A stretch of DNA of 64,000 nucleotides. Source: Odoribacter sp. (lineage in GTDB: Bacteria; Bacteroidota; Bacteroidia; Bacteroidales; Prolixibacteraceae). Position 1 is the first letter of the stretch, and each line of letters starts with the position of its first letter. Of the stretch, positions 33,992-43,794 are shown piece after piece. The position numbers and the translations under genes were made by a program. Where the stretch lies: NCBI GenBank assembly GCA_013824715.1, contig PNOH01000015.1:33866-97865 (forward strand), in the 5' to 3' direction. The notes beneath the pieces were generated by a model. That model ran no database searches. It saw only the letters and a program-made list of their open reading frames with translations, and was not told the origin of the DNA.

Positions 33992-34900
33992 CTACTTCTT
34001 CCCCACCCTAAGCAATCCTGCCTGAGCAAAAGTCATGACCAGCACACCGGCCATAGTTATTCCACCACCCCACAATTGAATGACCAGCGGAAGATTTCCG
34101 AAGAAGAAATAAGCAATTATCAATACAAATATTCCTTTTAAACTTTGAATGATTGATGAACGGGACGCTGGAATATACTTGTACGAATAAAAAAAAGATA
34201 ACAAACCCAGAAAAGAACCAAAAAAAGCGCCCAATGCAATGTTCTGAAAAGCTTTAACCGGAATCTCCAATGGTTGCCCGCTCCAGATAAAATATCCAAG
34301 AAAGCACAGAAAAATCCATGCATTCGAATTCAGATTAAAAATTTCAGGACTTGCCTTTTTTACATTCTTTTTTACAATGGCCGAAAAAGTGGCTGCCAAC
34401 AGGGTATTGATTACCACCAAGCCTGTTCCCGGAATAAAGAACTTACTCCATTCGAGTTCACCCGAGTAACTGATCACAAATGCTCCTGTTATAGCCAGCA
34501 TTCCACCAAAAGCCTCAATCAGTGAAAATCGTTCCTTCAGGAAGATGATCCCTAATGAAGTCAAGAAAACAGGGAACAGGTTGCCCAGAAAAGAGGTCAC
34601 TGAAGGATCTGAAATTGCCCGTATAGCCATAAAGAACGTAATATTCGAAAGCAGATCAATGGCGGCCAATCCTAGCAGGAGTATCAACACGGTTCCAGAC
34701 AAATGCCTAATCTCATTAATTTTTCCGGAGAAAACCACCAGTAATAAGTTGAGCAGAAATCCCATACCAAAGTAATAAAGCCCAAACTGAGCCAAATCAA
34801 CCTGGTTCAATCCAGCCTTGCTAAATACGTATAAACTTGAAAAAGAGATAGTCCCGATCAGAGCCCAGGTATATCCTTTCCATTGTTCAGATTTGATCAC
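33992..34900 (-). CDS. EamA (DMT superfamily) transporter
   Basis: A 302-residue protein of about ten helices in two EamA repeats, for example [21 protein letters not shown] and [19 protein letters not shown]. It probably exports a metabolite; which one cannot be told. The start is a GTG whose bases overlap the pgi stop (GTGA), so translation is coupled to pgi. Confidence 0.88.
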   Translation of the reverse strand: MIKSEQWKGYTWALIGTISFSSLYVFSKAGLNQVDLAQFGLYYFGMGFLLNLLLVVFSGKINEIRHLSGTVLILLLGLAAIDLLSNITFFMAIRAISDPSVTSFLGNLFPVFLTSLGIIFLKERFSLIEAFGGMLAITGAFVISYSGELEWSKFFIPGTGLVVINTLLAATFSAIVKKNVKKASPEIFNLNSNAWIFLCFLGYFIWSGQPLEIPVKAFQNIALGAFFGSFLGLLSFFYSYKYIPASRSSIIQSLKGIFVLIIAYFFFGNLPLVIQLWGGGITMAGVLVMTFAQAGLLRVGKK

Positions 34901-36240
34901 AACCGTTTCTTAATCGCTTTTGTTGCTTCTTCAAAACCGGGTTTTTCGAGCAGGGCAAACATATTCTTTTTGTAGGCTTCAACTCCCGGTTGATCGAATG
35001 GATTCACGCCCAAAGTGTATCCGCTTAAACCGCAGGCAAGTTCGAAGAAATAGATCAATTGGCCAAGGTAATATTCATTAAGTATTGGAATAACAATCTG
35101 GATGTTTGGGACCCCACCATCGACATGGGCCAGCATGGTTCCGAGTTCGGCCATTTTATTTACTTCATCAACACGTTTACCGGCAAGGAAATTAAGTCCG
35201 TCCAAATCGGCGGCATCAGTCGGAATACGGACCTCGCGATCGGGACTGGCTACTGAAAGCACGGTTTCGAACAGGGTACGTTCGCCTTCCTGGATGTATT
35301 GACCCATTGAATGCAAATCGGATGAGAAATCAACCGCTGCAGGGAAAATACCAAGTTCATCTTTACCTTCACTTTCACCATAGAGCTGTTTCCACCATTC
35401 GGCCAAAAAGTGAAGCTTAGGATTGTAGTTCACTAAAATTTCAATCTTTTTCCCGTTTTTATACAATTCGTTACGAACAGCAGCATATTGCGCGGCCAGG
35501 TTTTCTTCGAAAGGAACATCCACTCCTGTTGCAAGTTGCATATCAACAGCCCCCTGTACCAATGCGCGGATATCAAATCCGGCAACTGCAATAGCAAGTA
35601 ATCCAACCGGAGTCAAAACTGAATAACGACCACCAATATTATCAGGAATGACAAACGTTTTGTAGCCTTCGGTAGAAGCAAGTGAGCGTAATGCGCCTTT
35701 ACGGGCATCAGTAATAGCTACAATACGTTCGTTGGCTTCAGCCTTACCATATTTTTCTTCGATATCCTGTTTCAGGAGACGGAAAGCCAATGCAGGCTCA
35801 GTAGTAGTTCCCGATTTAGATATAACAGCCATCGCGTATTCTTTGGCTTTCAGCAATTCGCGCAGTTCGAACAGGTAATCTTCGCTGATGTTTTGTCCGG
35901 CAAACAGGATGAACGGATTTTTGCGTTCCTTCAAATGGGCAAAACTGTCAGAAAGTGCATCAACCACAGCTTTGGCGCCAAGGTATGAACCACCAATTCC
36001 GATCACGACAAAAATATCAATGTTTTTAGCTACCAGTTTAACCGCTGTTACTTCGTAATCAGCCAGTTTTTCTTCTGTAATTGAAGTTGGCAAATTGATC
36101 CAGCCTATATGATTGTTTCCTTTACCAGTTTTGTTAAAAAGGGTACGATTGTGATTCTCAATCACTTCTTTGTATGCGAAAATCGAGTCTTTTGAAATAA
36201 AATCAAAAGTCTTGTCCAGATTTAAAGAAATATTTTCCAT
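34897..36240 (-). CDS. pgi: Glucose-6-phosphate isomerase
   Basis: A 447-residue isomerase interconverting glucose 6-phosphate and fructose 6-phosphate. Visible are [18 protein letters not shown], the phosphate-binding [16 protein letters not shown], and [20 protein letters not shown]. Length fits the shorter bacterial form. Near-contiguous with gpsA upstream (6 nt) and EamA downstream (4-nt overlap), it forms an operon with lysS and gpsA on the minus strand. Confidence 0.96.
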   Translation of the reverse strand: MENISLNLDKTFDFISKDSIFAYKEVIENHNRTLFNKTGKGNNHIGWINLPTSITEEKLADYEVTAVKLVAKNIDIFVVIGIGGSYLGAKAVVDALSDSFAHLKERKNPFILFAGQNISEDYLFELRELLKAKEYAMAVISKSGTTTEPALAFRLLKQDIEEKYGKAEANERIVAITDARKGALRSLASTEGYKTFVIPDNIGGRYSVLTPVGLLAIAVAGFDIRALVQGAVDMQLATGVDVPFEENLAAQYAAVRNELYKNGKKIEILVNYNPKLHFLAEWWKQLYGESEGKDELGIFPAAVDFSSDLHSMGQYIQEGERTLFETVLSVASPDREVRIPTDAADLDGLNFLAGKRVDEVNKMAELGTMLAHVDGGVPNIQIVIPILNEYYLGQLIYFFELACGLSGYTLGVNPFDQPGVEAYKKNMFALLEKPGFEEATKAIKKRL

Positions 36241-36246
36241 TAATAA

Positions 36247-37242
36247 TTATCTAAGGTGTTCGGTTAATAATCTGATTTCAATAGCGGGGGAAATGTTCTC
36301 GTACAAAATATTGTAAACAGCTTCGGCAATGGGCATATTTACCCTGAATTCTTCGTTGATCTCCTTGATGGATTTGGCCGCATAATATCCCTCGGCAACC
36401 ATGTGCATTTCGAGTTGTGCCGAACGGACGGAATATCCTTTGCCAATCATGGTTCCAAAGGTCCGGTTGCGCGAGAACTGCGAGTAAGCGGTTACCAGTA
36501 AATCGCCCAGATAGGCTGAGCTTTTGATATCGCGGGTAATGGGGTGAACTTTATCAACAAAACGCTTGATTTCCTGAATGGCGTTTGAAATCAGAACCGC
36601 CTGGAAATTATCGCCATAACGCAAACCATGCACAATTCCGGAGGCAATGGCCACAACATTTTTGAGTACCGAGGCATATTCGGTTCCATAAATATCGTCG
36701 GAAACATGGGTACGTATATAAGGACATTCAAGCTTGAAAGCAAATGCGCGTGCCTTTTTCACATCAGGACAGGCAATAGTCAGGTACGACAATCGTTCGA
36801 GAGCCACTTCTTCAGCATGACAAGGACCTGCAATGACACCAATCCGTTCGTAAGGAATATTAAAAAACTGATGAAGATATTGTCCAACAATCAGATTAAC
36901 TTCCGGTACAATTCCTTTGATTGCTGAAACTATGAACTTTGGGTTCAGATCTACTGTGATTTCCTTCATCGCATCTTTTAAAAATGCAGAAGGAATGGCC
37001 AAAATTACAATATCAACATCTTCGACAGCCTTGTTTATATCGGTAAAAAAATTTAACCGGCTTACGTTGAATTCAACTCCCCGCAAGTAGTTAGGGTTGT
37101 GTTTAAAGCGATTGAATTGTTCAATATTATCAGGATTTCGGAAATACCAATTGATGCTTTCAACATTGTGCAAAAGTATTTTTGCTAATGCCGTAGCCCA
37201 ACTTCCACTTCCGATAATTGCTATTTTTGAGTTTGAAAACAT
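36247..37242 (-). CDS. gpsA: NAD(P)-dependent glycerol-3-phosphate dehydrogenase
   Basis: A 331-residue enzyme reducing dihydroxyacetone phosphate to sn-glycerol 3-phosphate for phospholipid synthesis. The Rossmann motif IAIIGSGSWATALAKIL is at 7-23, then FIVSAIKGIVPE, the catalytic-Lys region YASVLKNVVAIASGI and NRTFG. The ATG at 37242 gives the standard N-terminus; a frame extending to 37281 would overlap lysS. It is 10 nt downstream of lysS. Confidence 0.94.
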   Translation of the reverse strand: MFSNSKIAIIGSGSWATALAKILLHNVESINWYFRNPDNIEQFNRFKHNPNYLRGVEFNVSRLNFFTDINKAVEDVDIVILAIPSAFLKDAMKEITVDLNPKFIVSAIKGIVPEVNLIVGQYLHQFFNIPYERIGVIAGPCHAEEVALERLSYLTIACPDVKKARAFAFKLECPYIRTHVSDDIYGTEYASVLKNVVAIASGIVHGLRYGDNFQAVLISNAIQEIKRFVDKVHPITRDIKSSAYLGDLLVTAYSQFSRNRTFGTMIGKGYSVRSAQLEMHMVAEGYYAAKSIKEINEEFRVNMPIAEAVYNILYENISPAIEIRLLTEHLR

Positions 37243-37252
37243 TTTTTTTGAT

Positions 37253-38977
37253 TTAAGACAACCATTTGGTAACATCTTCAAGCGATGGGTTGCCTAAACC
37301 CAGTTTGTTTTTTTTGTTGAATCCACAAATGTCGTTAAAAAATTTACCTGCTTTAATTTCTTTTAAATCTTTAACCTTTTTTAACCCTATTTTCCGGATG
37401 ACCTCAATCCATTCGGCAGGAATGCCCAATTCCAGAAATTTCTCATCCGAATCATTAGTTTCAGCCGTTTTTTCTGGTTTCATTTGCGGAAAGAAAAGCA
37501 CATCCTGAATGGATAAGTTATTGGTCATGAACATGGTCAAACGGTCTATCCCGATTCCCATTCCTGAAGTTGGCGGCATTCCGTATTCCAATGCACGCAA
37601 AAAGTCCTGATCAATAAACATCGCTTCGTCATCGCCTTTTTCCGAAAGTTTCATCTGATCTTCAAATCGTTCACGCTGTTCAATCGGATCATTCAATTCA
37701 GAATAAGCATTAGCCAATTCTTTTCCGTTTATCATCAGTTCAAATCTTTCGGTCAGGCCCGGAACCGAACGGTGTTTTTTGGTCAGGGGCGACATTTCAA
37801 CCGGATAATCAATAATGAAAGTTGGCTGAACATAGTGATGTTCGCATTTCTCACCGAAAATTTCGTCAATCAGTTTGCCTTTACCCATGGTTTGGTCGGT
37901 CTCGATTCCAAGCTGTTTGCAGATGTCCCGTATTTCGGATTCAGATTTTCCTGATATATCAAAATCGGTATGTTCCTGAATGGCCTCGTACATGGTCACC
38001 CGTTTAAAAGGTCGCTTGTAATCAATCGTGACCTCGCCAAGCTGAACCTGCGTGGTTCCATGCAAAGCCAGCGCCACACGTTCAATTATTTCTTCGGTAA
38101 AATTCATCATCCATTTGTAGTCTTTGTAGGCTACATAAATTTCCATAACTGTAAATTCAGGATTGTGAGTCCGGTCCATACCTTCGTTACGAAAGTCTTT
38201 GGCAAATTCGTAAACCCCATCGAAACCACCCACAATCAGGCGTTTCAGGTAAAGTTCGTTGGCCACCCTTAAATAGAGTGGGATATTTAAAGCGTTGTGA
38301 TGCGTCATAAACGGACGGGCTGTTGCCCCACCCGGAATGGATTGCAGAATGGGAGTTTCAACTTCAAGGTAACCCTGTTCGTTGAAAAACTGGCGCATGG
38401 TATTGATGATTTTCGACCGCTTGATAAAGGTATCCTTCACCTGTGGATTGACAATCAGATCAACATATCGCTGACGGTAACGCATTTCAGGATCGGTAAC
38501 GGCATCAAACAACTGTCCATCTTTTTCCTTCACAATGGGTAAAGGCCGAAGTGATTTGCTGAGTACAAAAAGTTCCTTCACATGCACCGAAAGTTCGCCC
38601 ATCTGGGTAATAAATGTATATCCTTTTACTCCAACAATGTCGCCAATATCAAGTAGCTTTTTAAAGACTTCATTATAAAGGGTTTTATCTTCATCCGGAC
38701 AAATTTCATCGCGGTTGATGTAAAGCTGTAATCTTCCGGTAGAATCCTGTAATTCAGCAAAAGAAGCTTTCCCCATAATGCGGCGGCTCATAATCCTGCC
38801 AGCCAGAATAACATCCTGGTAATTAGCCAATTCAGGATTATACTTTTCTCTAATTTCAGAGGTGAAAACATTTACCGGAAATTCAGTTGCGGGATATGGA
38901 TCAATGCCAATTTCTTTCATTTTCTGCAAGGAATTTCTCCTTACCAGTTCCTGTTCGCTTAATTCAGATAGGCTCAT
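37253..38977 (-). CDS. lysS: Lysyl-tRNA synthetase, class II
   Basis: A 574-residue synthetase. The N-terminal OB fold (about 50-160) binds the anticodon. Class II motif 2 is [20 protein letters not shown] and motif 3 is [15 protein letters not shown]-terminal extension of about 70 residues after motif 3 ([20 protein letters not shown]) is beyond the E. coli enzyme but common in Bacteroidota. It is the first gene of lysS-gpsA-pgi-EamA and is divergent from recJ. Confidence 0.96.
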   Translation of the reverse strand: MSLSELSEQELVRRNSLQKMKEIGIDPYPATEFPVNVFTSEIREKYNPELANYQDVILAGRIMSRRIMGKASFAELQDSTGRLQLYINRDEICPDEDKTLYNEVFKKLLDIGDIVGVKGYTFITQMGELSVHVKELFVLSKSLRPLPIVKEKDGQLFDAVTDPEMRYRQRYVDLIVNPQVKDTFIKRSKIINTMRQFFNEQGYLEVETPILQSIPGGATARPFMTHHNALNIPLYLRVANELYLKRLIVGGFDGVYEFAKDFRNEGMDRTHNPEFTVMEIYVAYKDYKWMMNFTEEIIERVALALHGTTQVQLGEVTIDYKRPFKRVTMYEAIQEHTDFDISGKSESEIRDICKQLGIETDQTMGKGKLIDEIFGEKCEHHYVQPTFIIDYPVEMSPLTKKHRSVPGLTERFELMINGKELANAYSELNDPIEQRERFEDQMKLSEKGDDEAMFIDQDFLRALEYGMPPTSGMGIGIDRLTMFMTNNLSIQDVLFFPQMKPEKTAETNDSDEKFLELGIPAEWIEVIRKIGLKKVKDLKEIKAGKFFNDICGFNKKNKLGLGNPSLEDVTKWLS

Positions 38978-39015
38978 TTCGTGGATAGTAATTAAAAAGT
39001 CAGAAAAATTTGCGG

Positions 39016-39023
39016 CAAAGATA
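39016..39023 (-). promoter_or_regulatory. Candidate -7 box for lysS
   Basis: TATCTTTG on the minus strand, 38 bp upstream of the lysS ATG. No well-spaced TTG. Confidence 0.4.
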
Positions 39024-39102
39024 GTAAACTATTACAATCAAATTTATTAACAAAATGTGGATTAATGTGATTCAATTACTTTCCATATCTGCGTTCATTT
39101 TT

Positions 39103-39110
39103 TATCTTTG
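39103..39110 (+). promoter_or_regulatory. Candidate -7 box for recJ
   Basis: TATCTTTG on the plus strand, 40 bp upstream of the recJ ATG, mirroring the lysS box. Confidence 0.4.
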
Positions 39111-39150
39111 AGAAATTTTTGTCAAAACAAGCTGGTTCGAAATAAAACGA

Positions 39151-40872
39151 ATGGATAAAGTCTGGAATATTAAAAAGGAAGGCGATATAAATATCATTAA
39201 ACATTTATCGGCTGCGCTAAATGTTAATATGATTATTGCCAATCTTTTAGCCCAAAGAGGCATTACCAGCTATGCCGAAGCCCAGGCTTTTTTCAGACCC
39301 AAATTAACCGATCTCCACGACCCTTTTCTGATGAAAGATATGGACAAGGCCGTGGAGAGATTAGAGCGGGCCATCAGCAATCAGGAAAAAGTTTTAATCT
39401 ATGGCGATTATGATGTTGACGGCACCACATCGGTTGCCATGATGTATCAATTTCTCCGTAGCCGAATCAAAAATCTCGACTATTACATTCCCGACAGGTA
39501 TTCAGAAGGATACGGAATTTCGAAAACCAGTATCCTTTTCGCTGCCGAACAAAAAATAACTCTGGTCATTGTGCTTGACTGCGGAATTAAAGCAGTTGAA
39601 AAAATTAAGATGGCCAAAGATCTGGATATTGATTTTATTATTTGTGACCACCACAATCCCGATGATACGATACCTGACGCAGTTGCAGTACTTGATCCCA
39701 AAAGACTGGATTGCACCTATCCCTACAAAGAACTTTCGGGTTGTGGTGTAGGATTCAAGCTCCTTCAGGCATTTTCGAAAAAGAATAGTATTCCATTTGC
39801 TGAACTGGCTGACCTTCTGGATTTAGTGGTTGTCAGTATAGCTTCCGATATTGTTCCTGTAACCGGCGAAAACAGGGTACTTGCCCACTATGGGCTGAAG
39901 AAGCTCAACTCCTCACCAAGTATTGGATTGAAAACTATCATGCAATATTCGGGTTTAAATTCAGAAGAAATATCGGTGAGTGATATCGTTTTTAAAATTG
40001 GCCCGCGACTCAATGCTTCAGGAAGGATCGAACATGGTAAAAAATCGGTTGCGATTCTTACTGCGACTAACGATAAGGAGGCGATGCTTTTGGGCGATGA
40101 AATAAATTCGTATAACGAAATCAGGAAAACTTTGGATCGTGACATCACCCAGGAGGCGTTGGAAATGATCGAGCGCGATCCCGGACACGAGATGAAAAAC
40201 GCAACTGTCCTTTATAACCGAGACTGGCACAAGGGAGTTGTCGGGATTGTAGCATCGCGATTAACCGAGCACTTTTATCGCCCGACAGTTGTACTGACCG
40301 AATCGAATGGTTTGGCAACCGGATCAGCCCGGTCGGTGCGCGATTTTGATTTGTATGAAGCTATTGGCGCCTGCAGTGATTTGCTGGAATCATACGGTGG
40401 ACACATGTATGCAGCCGGCCTGACCATGAAAATTGAGAACATTTACGAGTTTTCGAAGCGCTTTGAAGATATTGTCACCAAACAAATTACTGACCAGCAG
40501 CAAACCGAATCAATTGATGCTGAAGCCAAAATATTACTTTCGGATATTACTCCCAAGTTTTACCGCATACTAAAACAATTTGCACCTTTTGGACCTCATA
40601 ATATGGTGCCGGTTTTTGTTACTGAAAATGTACTCGACAGTGGAACCAGCCGTGCAGTAGGAAAAAATCAGGAACACCTAAAACTTGAACTGATAGAACC
40701 AACCAGCAACTCATCAAAATTTGCCGGAATTGCTTTTAATCAATCACACCATTTTGATGCCATCACCCAGGGGTTGCCTTTCGACATTTGTTATTCTATT
40801 ACTGAAAATGAATTCAAGGGGAAAACCAACCTTCAGCTCTACATTCGTGACATCCAGGCAAAAGAGTATTAG
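39151..40872 (+). CDS. recJ: Single-stranded-DNA-specific exonuclease RecJ
   Basis: A 573-residue DHH-family 5'-3' exonuclease for recombination and mismatch repair. Metal-binding motifs are IYGDYDVDGTTSVAMM (motif I), VLDCGIK, and ICDHHNPDD (the DHH motif), then the DHHA1 region with GIVASRLTEHF and SARSVRDFDLYEAI plus GGHMYAAGLTM. The C-terminal OB fold follows. Length and start are typical. Confidence 0.95.
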   Translation: MDKVWNIKKEGDINIIKHLSAALNVNMIIANLLAQRGITSYAEAQAFFRPKLTDLHDPFLMKDMDKAVERLERAISNQEKVLIYGDYDVDGTTSVAMMYQFLRSRIKNLDYYIPDRYSEGYGISKTSILFAAEQKITLVIVLDCGIKAVEKIKMAKDLDIDFIICDHHNPDDTIPDAVAVLDPKRLDCTYPYKELSGCGVGFKLLQAFSKKNSIPFAELADLLDLVVVSIASDIVPVTGENRVLAHYGLKKLNSSPSIGLKTIMQYSGLNSEEISVSDIVFKIGPRLNASGRIEHGKKSVAILTATNDKEAMLLGDEINSYNEIRKTLDRDITQEALEMIERDPGHEMKNATVLYNRDWHKGVVGIVASRLTEHFYRPTVVLTESNGLATGSARSVRDFDLYEAIGACSDLLESYGGHMYAAGLTMKIENIYEFSKRFEDIVTKQITDQQQTESIDAEAKILLSDITPKFYRILKQFAPFGPHNMVPVFVTENVLDSGTSRAVGKNQEHLKLELIEPTSNSSKFAGIAFNQSHHFDAITQGLPFDICYSITENEFKGKTNLQLYIRDIQAKEY

Positions 40873-41027
40873 TATTTAAAAAATCCCTCTTTCACTCCGT
40901 TAAATGATTGAATGGTTTCTGTTCTCAGCAATAATATATAGCTTTGAAATGAAATTAAAGAAAGTGAAAATTTGAAAGACTGAAATTATGCAGAGTATCC
41001 TTTCACTTTATAACTATCACTTTTTTT

Positions 41028-41047
41028 GAGTTTAAAAACTCTTTTTT
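41028..41047 (+). terminator. Weak terminator after recJ
   Basis: GAGTTT (41028-41033) / AAACTC (41036-41041) flanked by T-runs on both sides. Short A/T-rich stem. It sits in the 216-bp gap before lysO, where AAGTGAAA/TTTCACTT arms (about 40964 and 41001) are the only other structure. Confidence 0.4.
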
Positions 41048-41088
41048 CTGCACCTTTAGAATGACCATTTCTAACCCATACTAAATTT

Positions 41089-41388
41089 ATGATTTCAGTT
41101 TTATTGGTAATGCTTGCAGGCATTCTGACCGGTTTTGCCATCAACCGGTATCCTCTGGCGGTCAAAATAAACGACAAGCTTATTTCAGGCGCTATTTATG
41201 TATTGTTATTTCTGCTTGGCATTTCAGTGGGGCTGAACAAAACCATCGTGCAAAATCTGGATAAAATCGGAATTCAGGCCGTCATCATAACTATTGGGGC
41301 CATTTCAGGAAGTGTTCTTACTTTGTGGTTTTTGTACCGGATGTTATTCAGCAAAGAGCAAAACGATGGAGGCCAAAATGAGAAATAG
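41089..41388 (+). CDS. LysO transporter, N-terminal subunit
   Basis: A 99-residue protein with three membrane helices (MLAGILTGFAINRYPLAVKI, GAIYVLLFLLGISVGLN and AVIITIGAISGSVLTLWFLY). It corresponds to the first part of the LysO (YbjE, DUF340) lysine exporter, which in E. coli is a single protein of about 300 residues. The following gene supplies the rest, with overlapping ends, so the exporter is split into two coupled genes. Confidence 0.82.
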   Translation: MISVLLVMLAGILTGFAINRYPLAVKINDKLISGAIYVLLFLLGISVGLNKTIVQNLDKIGIQAVIITIGAISGSVLTLWFLYRMLFSKEQNDGGQNEK

Positions 41389-41983
41389 CCTGATTATACT
41401 GAGCTTTTTTGTTGCCGGAGTGTTTTTAGGAACCAGCAAATATTTACCGGATATGATGTTGCGGACCGATTATAGCATGTACGCCTTATATATTCTAATG
41501 TTTTTGGTTGGTGTAGGGATTGGGGCTGACCGCAAATCGTGGAGCGTTTTGCGAACCATGAAAATCAAAATCCTGCTTGTTCCCATTGGCGTCGTTGCCG
41601 GAACTTTTGCCGGGACAGCCCTTGTTTCGCTTTTTATTCCGGATTTAAAACTCAAGGAAGTTTTGGCCGTTGGCGCCGGATTTGGATATTACAGTCTATC
41701 AAGCCTGTTTATTACCCAAATTAGTGGCGAAATACTTGGAGTTGTTGCCTTATTATCTAATATTTTACGCGAAATACTAACTCTTATAGCAACTCCTCTC
41801 CTGGTTCAGTATTTCGGAAAACTGGCCGGAATTGCTTCAGGAGGAGCAACTTCGATGGACACAACCCTGTCGGTTATTACCCGTTATTCAGGAAAAGAAT
41901 GGAGTATTATTGCGGTATTCAGCGGAGTTATTCTAACCATACTGGTTCCGTTTCTGGTCACTTTTATCCTGAAATATGGTTAG
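41378..41983 (+). CDS. LysO family lysine exporter, main subunit
   Basis: A 201-residue membrane protein starting at the ATG of 41378, chosen because GGAGG (41368-41372) lies 5 nt upstream. It carries the conserved DUF340 core: LMFLVGVGIGAD, VLAVGAGFGYYSLSSLFI, LLSNILREILTLIATPLL and GGATSMDTTLSVITRYSG. E. coli LysO exports L-lysine and thialysine; the same is inferred here. The start overlaps the previous stop. Its 3' end overlaps the convergent HAD gene by 4 nt. Confidence 0.87.
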   Translation: MRNSLIILSFFVAGVFLGTSKYLPDMMLRTDYSMYALYILMFLVGVGIGADRKSWSVLRTMKIKILLVPIGVVAGTFAGTALVSLFIPDLKLKEVLAVGAGFGYYSLSSLFITQISGEILGVVALLSNILREILTLIATPLLVQYFGKLAGIASGGATSMDTTLSVITRYSGKEWSIIAVFSGVILTILVPFLVTFILKYG

Positions 41984-42615
41984 ATCAACAATTGGCTTAA
42001 CTGATCGATAACCAATGCCCCGGTTTGCTGAAGTACAGTTTTTGATTGATGTCCGTTAGCTACCAAAACACATTGACAGCCCAATTCCGAGGCTACTTCA
42101 TAGTCATGAACAGTATCGCCAATCAGAATCAATTGACTGGAATCCATATCTAAACCGGCAATCAGCCGGTGACCGTTTTCAGTTTTGGAAACCGCATAAT
42201 GATCATCCAAACCGGATACCTGTTCGAAAAAATGATTGATCTGGTAGTGGGAAAGGCAATGATCGAGCGTATCCTGTTTCATGGCTGATAAAATAAACTG
42301 CCGAAAGCCGGAGAATTTGAAATGCTTAAGTATGGAGACAGAATCAGGATGTAACTGGCAGTCGTTGACCAGCTCATTATATCTGACAATAAACTCCCGG
42401 GCCGGTATTTCAAAAGGCTCCAGATTGAAATCGAATCCGATTTTCTGGTAATAATCTTTTACCGGAAAAGTAAACACCTGTTTGTAATGGTCAATTGATA
42501 ACTCTGGCAGGTTTCGTTGGGCCAGCATTTCGTTCATGGTTTCAACGGCAAGTCCGGCATCGTCGAGAAGTGTTCCGTTCCAATCCCAGATTATCCCTTT
42601 GATGTGCTTGAACAT
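41980..42615 (-). CDS. HAD-superfamily hydrolase (phosphoglycolate-phosphatase-like)
   Basis: A 211-residue HAD phosphatase: motif I IIWDWNGTLLDDAGLAVE with the nucleophile Asp, a helical cap, motif II LSAM, and motif III/IV ILIGDTVHDYEVASELGC. The ATG at 42615 follows the acyltransferase stop directly; a TTG at 42630 is the alternative. Substrate unknown. DWNGT in place of DxDGT is a known variant. Confidence 0.87.
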   Translation of the reverse strand: MFKHIKGIIWDWNGTLLDDAGLAVETMNEMLAQRNLPELSIDHYKQVFTFPVKDYYQKIGFDFNLEPFEIPAREFIVRYNELVNDCQLHPDSVSILKHFKFSGFRQFILSAMKQDTLDHCLSHYQINHFFEQVSGLDDHYAVSKTENGHRLIAGLDMDSSQLILIGDTVHDYEVASELGCQCVLVANGHQSKTVLQQTGALVIDQLSQLLI

Positions 42616-42616
42616 G

Positions 42617-43759
42617 TCAGGTTTTGACAATATTTCGTTTGTTTATCAGGGGATTTACATACATCTGAAGGAACATTCCGCGGATTATTTCCGAATCGCC
42701 CTGGATGAGCGCTACAGCTTCTTCCATCATCGAAACAAATTGGTTATACTGTTCCGGCGTATAATGCTCACCATTCAGGCTGGTATGATTTAAAATATCT
42801 TCGGCGATATAATTATTGGGCCACAGTTCGAAATTGTTGTAAATCTGCTGATCAAGGTAATTGGCCAATTTTTCAATCTGAACCGGAATTGGCTCATCAC
42901 TTTCAGTCAACTGATTTGTAATTGGTTCACCAAAACTAAAATGCACACGGCCTTTTGGCCTGACCAAACCTTCACCCATACTTTTTAAATCATCTTCCTG
43001 GGTTTTTTCAAATCCTTCGGTCTGCCTCTTATACAATTCGGCAACTTTCGAAATTCCGCAAGGTTCTATTTCGTATGAAATGGAAATAGGCACAATCCGA
43101 AGTTCCCTGAATCCCTCGGCAAACTCTTTGATATTGCTCAGATTCAGCATTTTCAATAACGACTGTTGTGTTTTATCGTTACCATCTTTGGTTCGGCCTT
43201 CCCTCTGTGCAATCCAAACCGAAGTGTTTTTTTGTGTAATATCACGACGAATATATTCTGAAAGCTTTTTAGATGCCATTAATAATTCGCGCACAGGCAG
43301 GTTACGGCGAACAACAAATGTCCTGTTCAATTTTACCGCATATTCAATCCACTTCTCAATCAGCAGGTTATTTCCAATTGCAATTTCTGTGGTATTCATC
43401 CCTTCCAGTACAATCAGGTAATTGATAAAGGCCGAATCCAGAATAATATCACGGTGATTGGAAATATATAAATAGCTTGTATTTCTATCAAGGTGTTCAA
43501 GTCCGCTGGAAGTCAACCCATCAGTAGAACGTTTCAGGATCAGATCATCAACCAACTGATAAACAAATTTTAACTGCAAATCTTTTACCGTATTTACCTG
43601 GGCAAGCAATAACTTAACCTGGTCGATCCTGGCCTGATCTTTAAAAAGAAACTGTAAAATACGCTGGAATCCTTCATCATGAAGGAGTAAACGGAGATAA
43701 TGATTAACCTCGGAATCATTGAATGGACGAATATCGTCGAAATTAATTTTATGAACCAT
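42617..43759 (-). CDS. Glycerolipid acyltransferase (PlsB/PlsC-like)
   Basis: A 380-residue protein with the acyltransferase blocks ISNHRDIILDSAF (NHRD in place of NHxxxD), a Gly-containing FVVRRNLPVRELL and WIAQREGRTKDGNDKTQQ, then a C-terminal helical extension. It would transfer an acyl chain to glycerol phosphate or lysophosphatidate. No membrane helix is obvious. Paired with the HAD gene 2 nt downstream. Bacteroidota members are annotated as 1-acylglycerol-3-phosphate acyltransferases; the substrate is inferred. Confidence 0.82.
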   Translation of the reverse strand: MVHKINFDDIRPFNDSEVNHYLRLLLHDEGFQRILQFLFKDQARIDQVKLLLAQVNTVKDLQLKFVYQLVDDLILKRSTDGLTSSGLEHLDRNTSYLYISNHRDIILDSAFINYLIVLEGMNTTEIAIGNNLLIEKWIEYAVKLNRTFVVRRNLPVRELLMASKKLSEYIRRDITQKNTSVWIAQREGRTKDGNDKTQQSLLKMLNLSNIKEFAEGFRELRIVPISISYEIEPCGISKVAELYKRQTEGFEKTQEDDLKSMGEGLVRPKGRVHFSFGEPITNQLTESDEPIPVQIEKLANYLDQQIYNNFELWPNNYIAEDILNHTSLNGEHYTPEQYNQFVSMMEEAVALIQGDSEIIRGMFLQMYVNPLINKRNIVKT

Positions 43760-43794
43760 CCCAAATTCAATATTTGAAGCGCAAATATAGCAAT

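Noticed and set aside
41294..41377. Longer start for the second LysO gene
   Set aside because: It lies inside the first LysO gene in another frame; the ATG at 41378 has a GGAGG site at the right distance.
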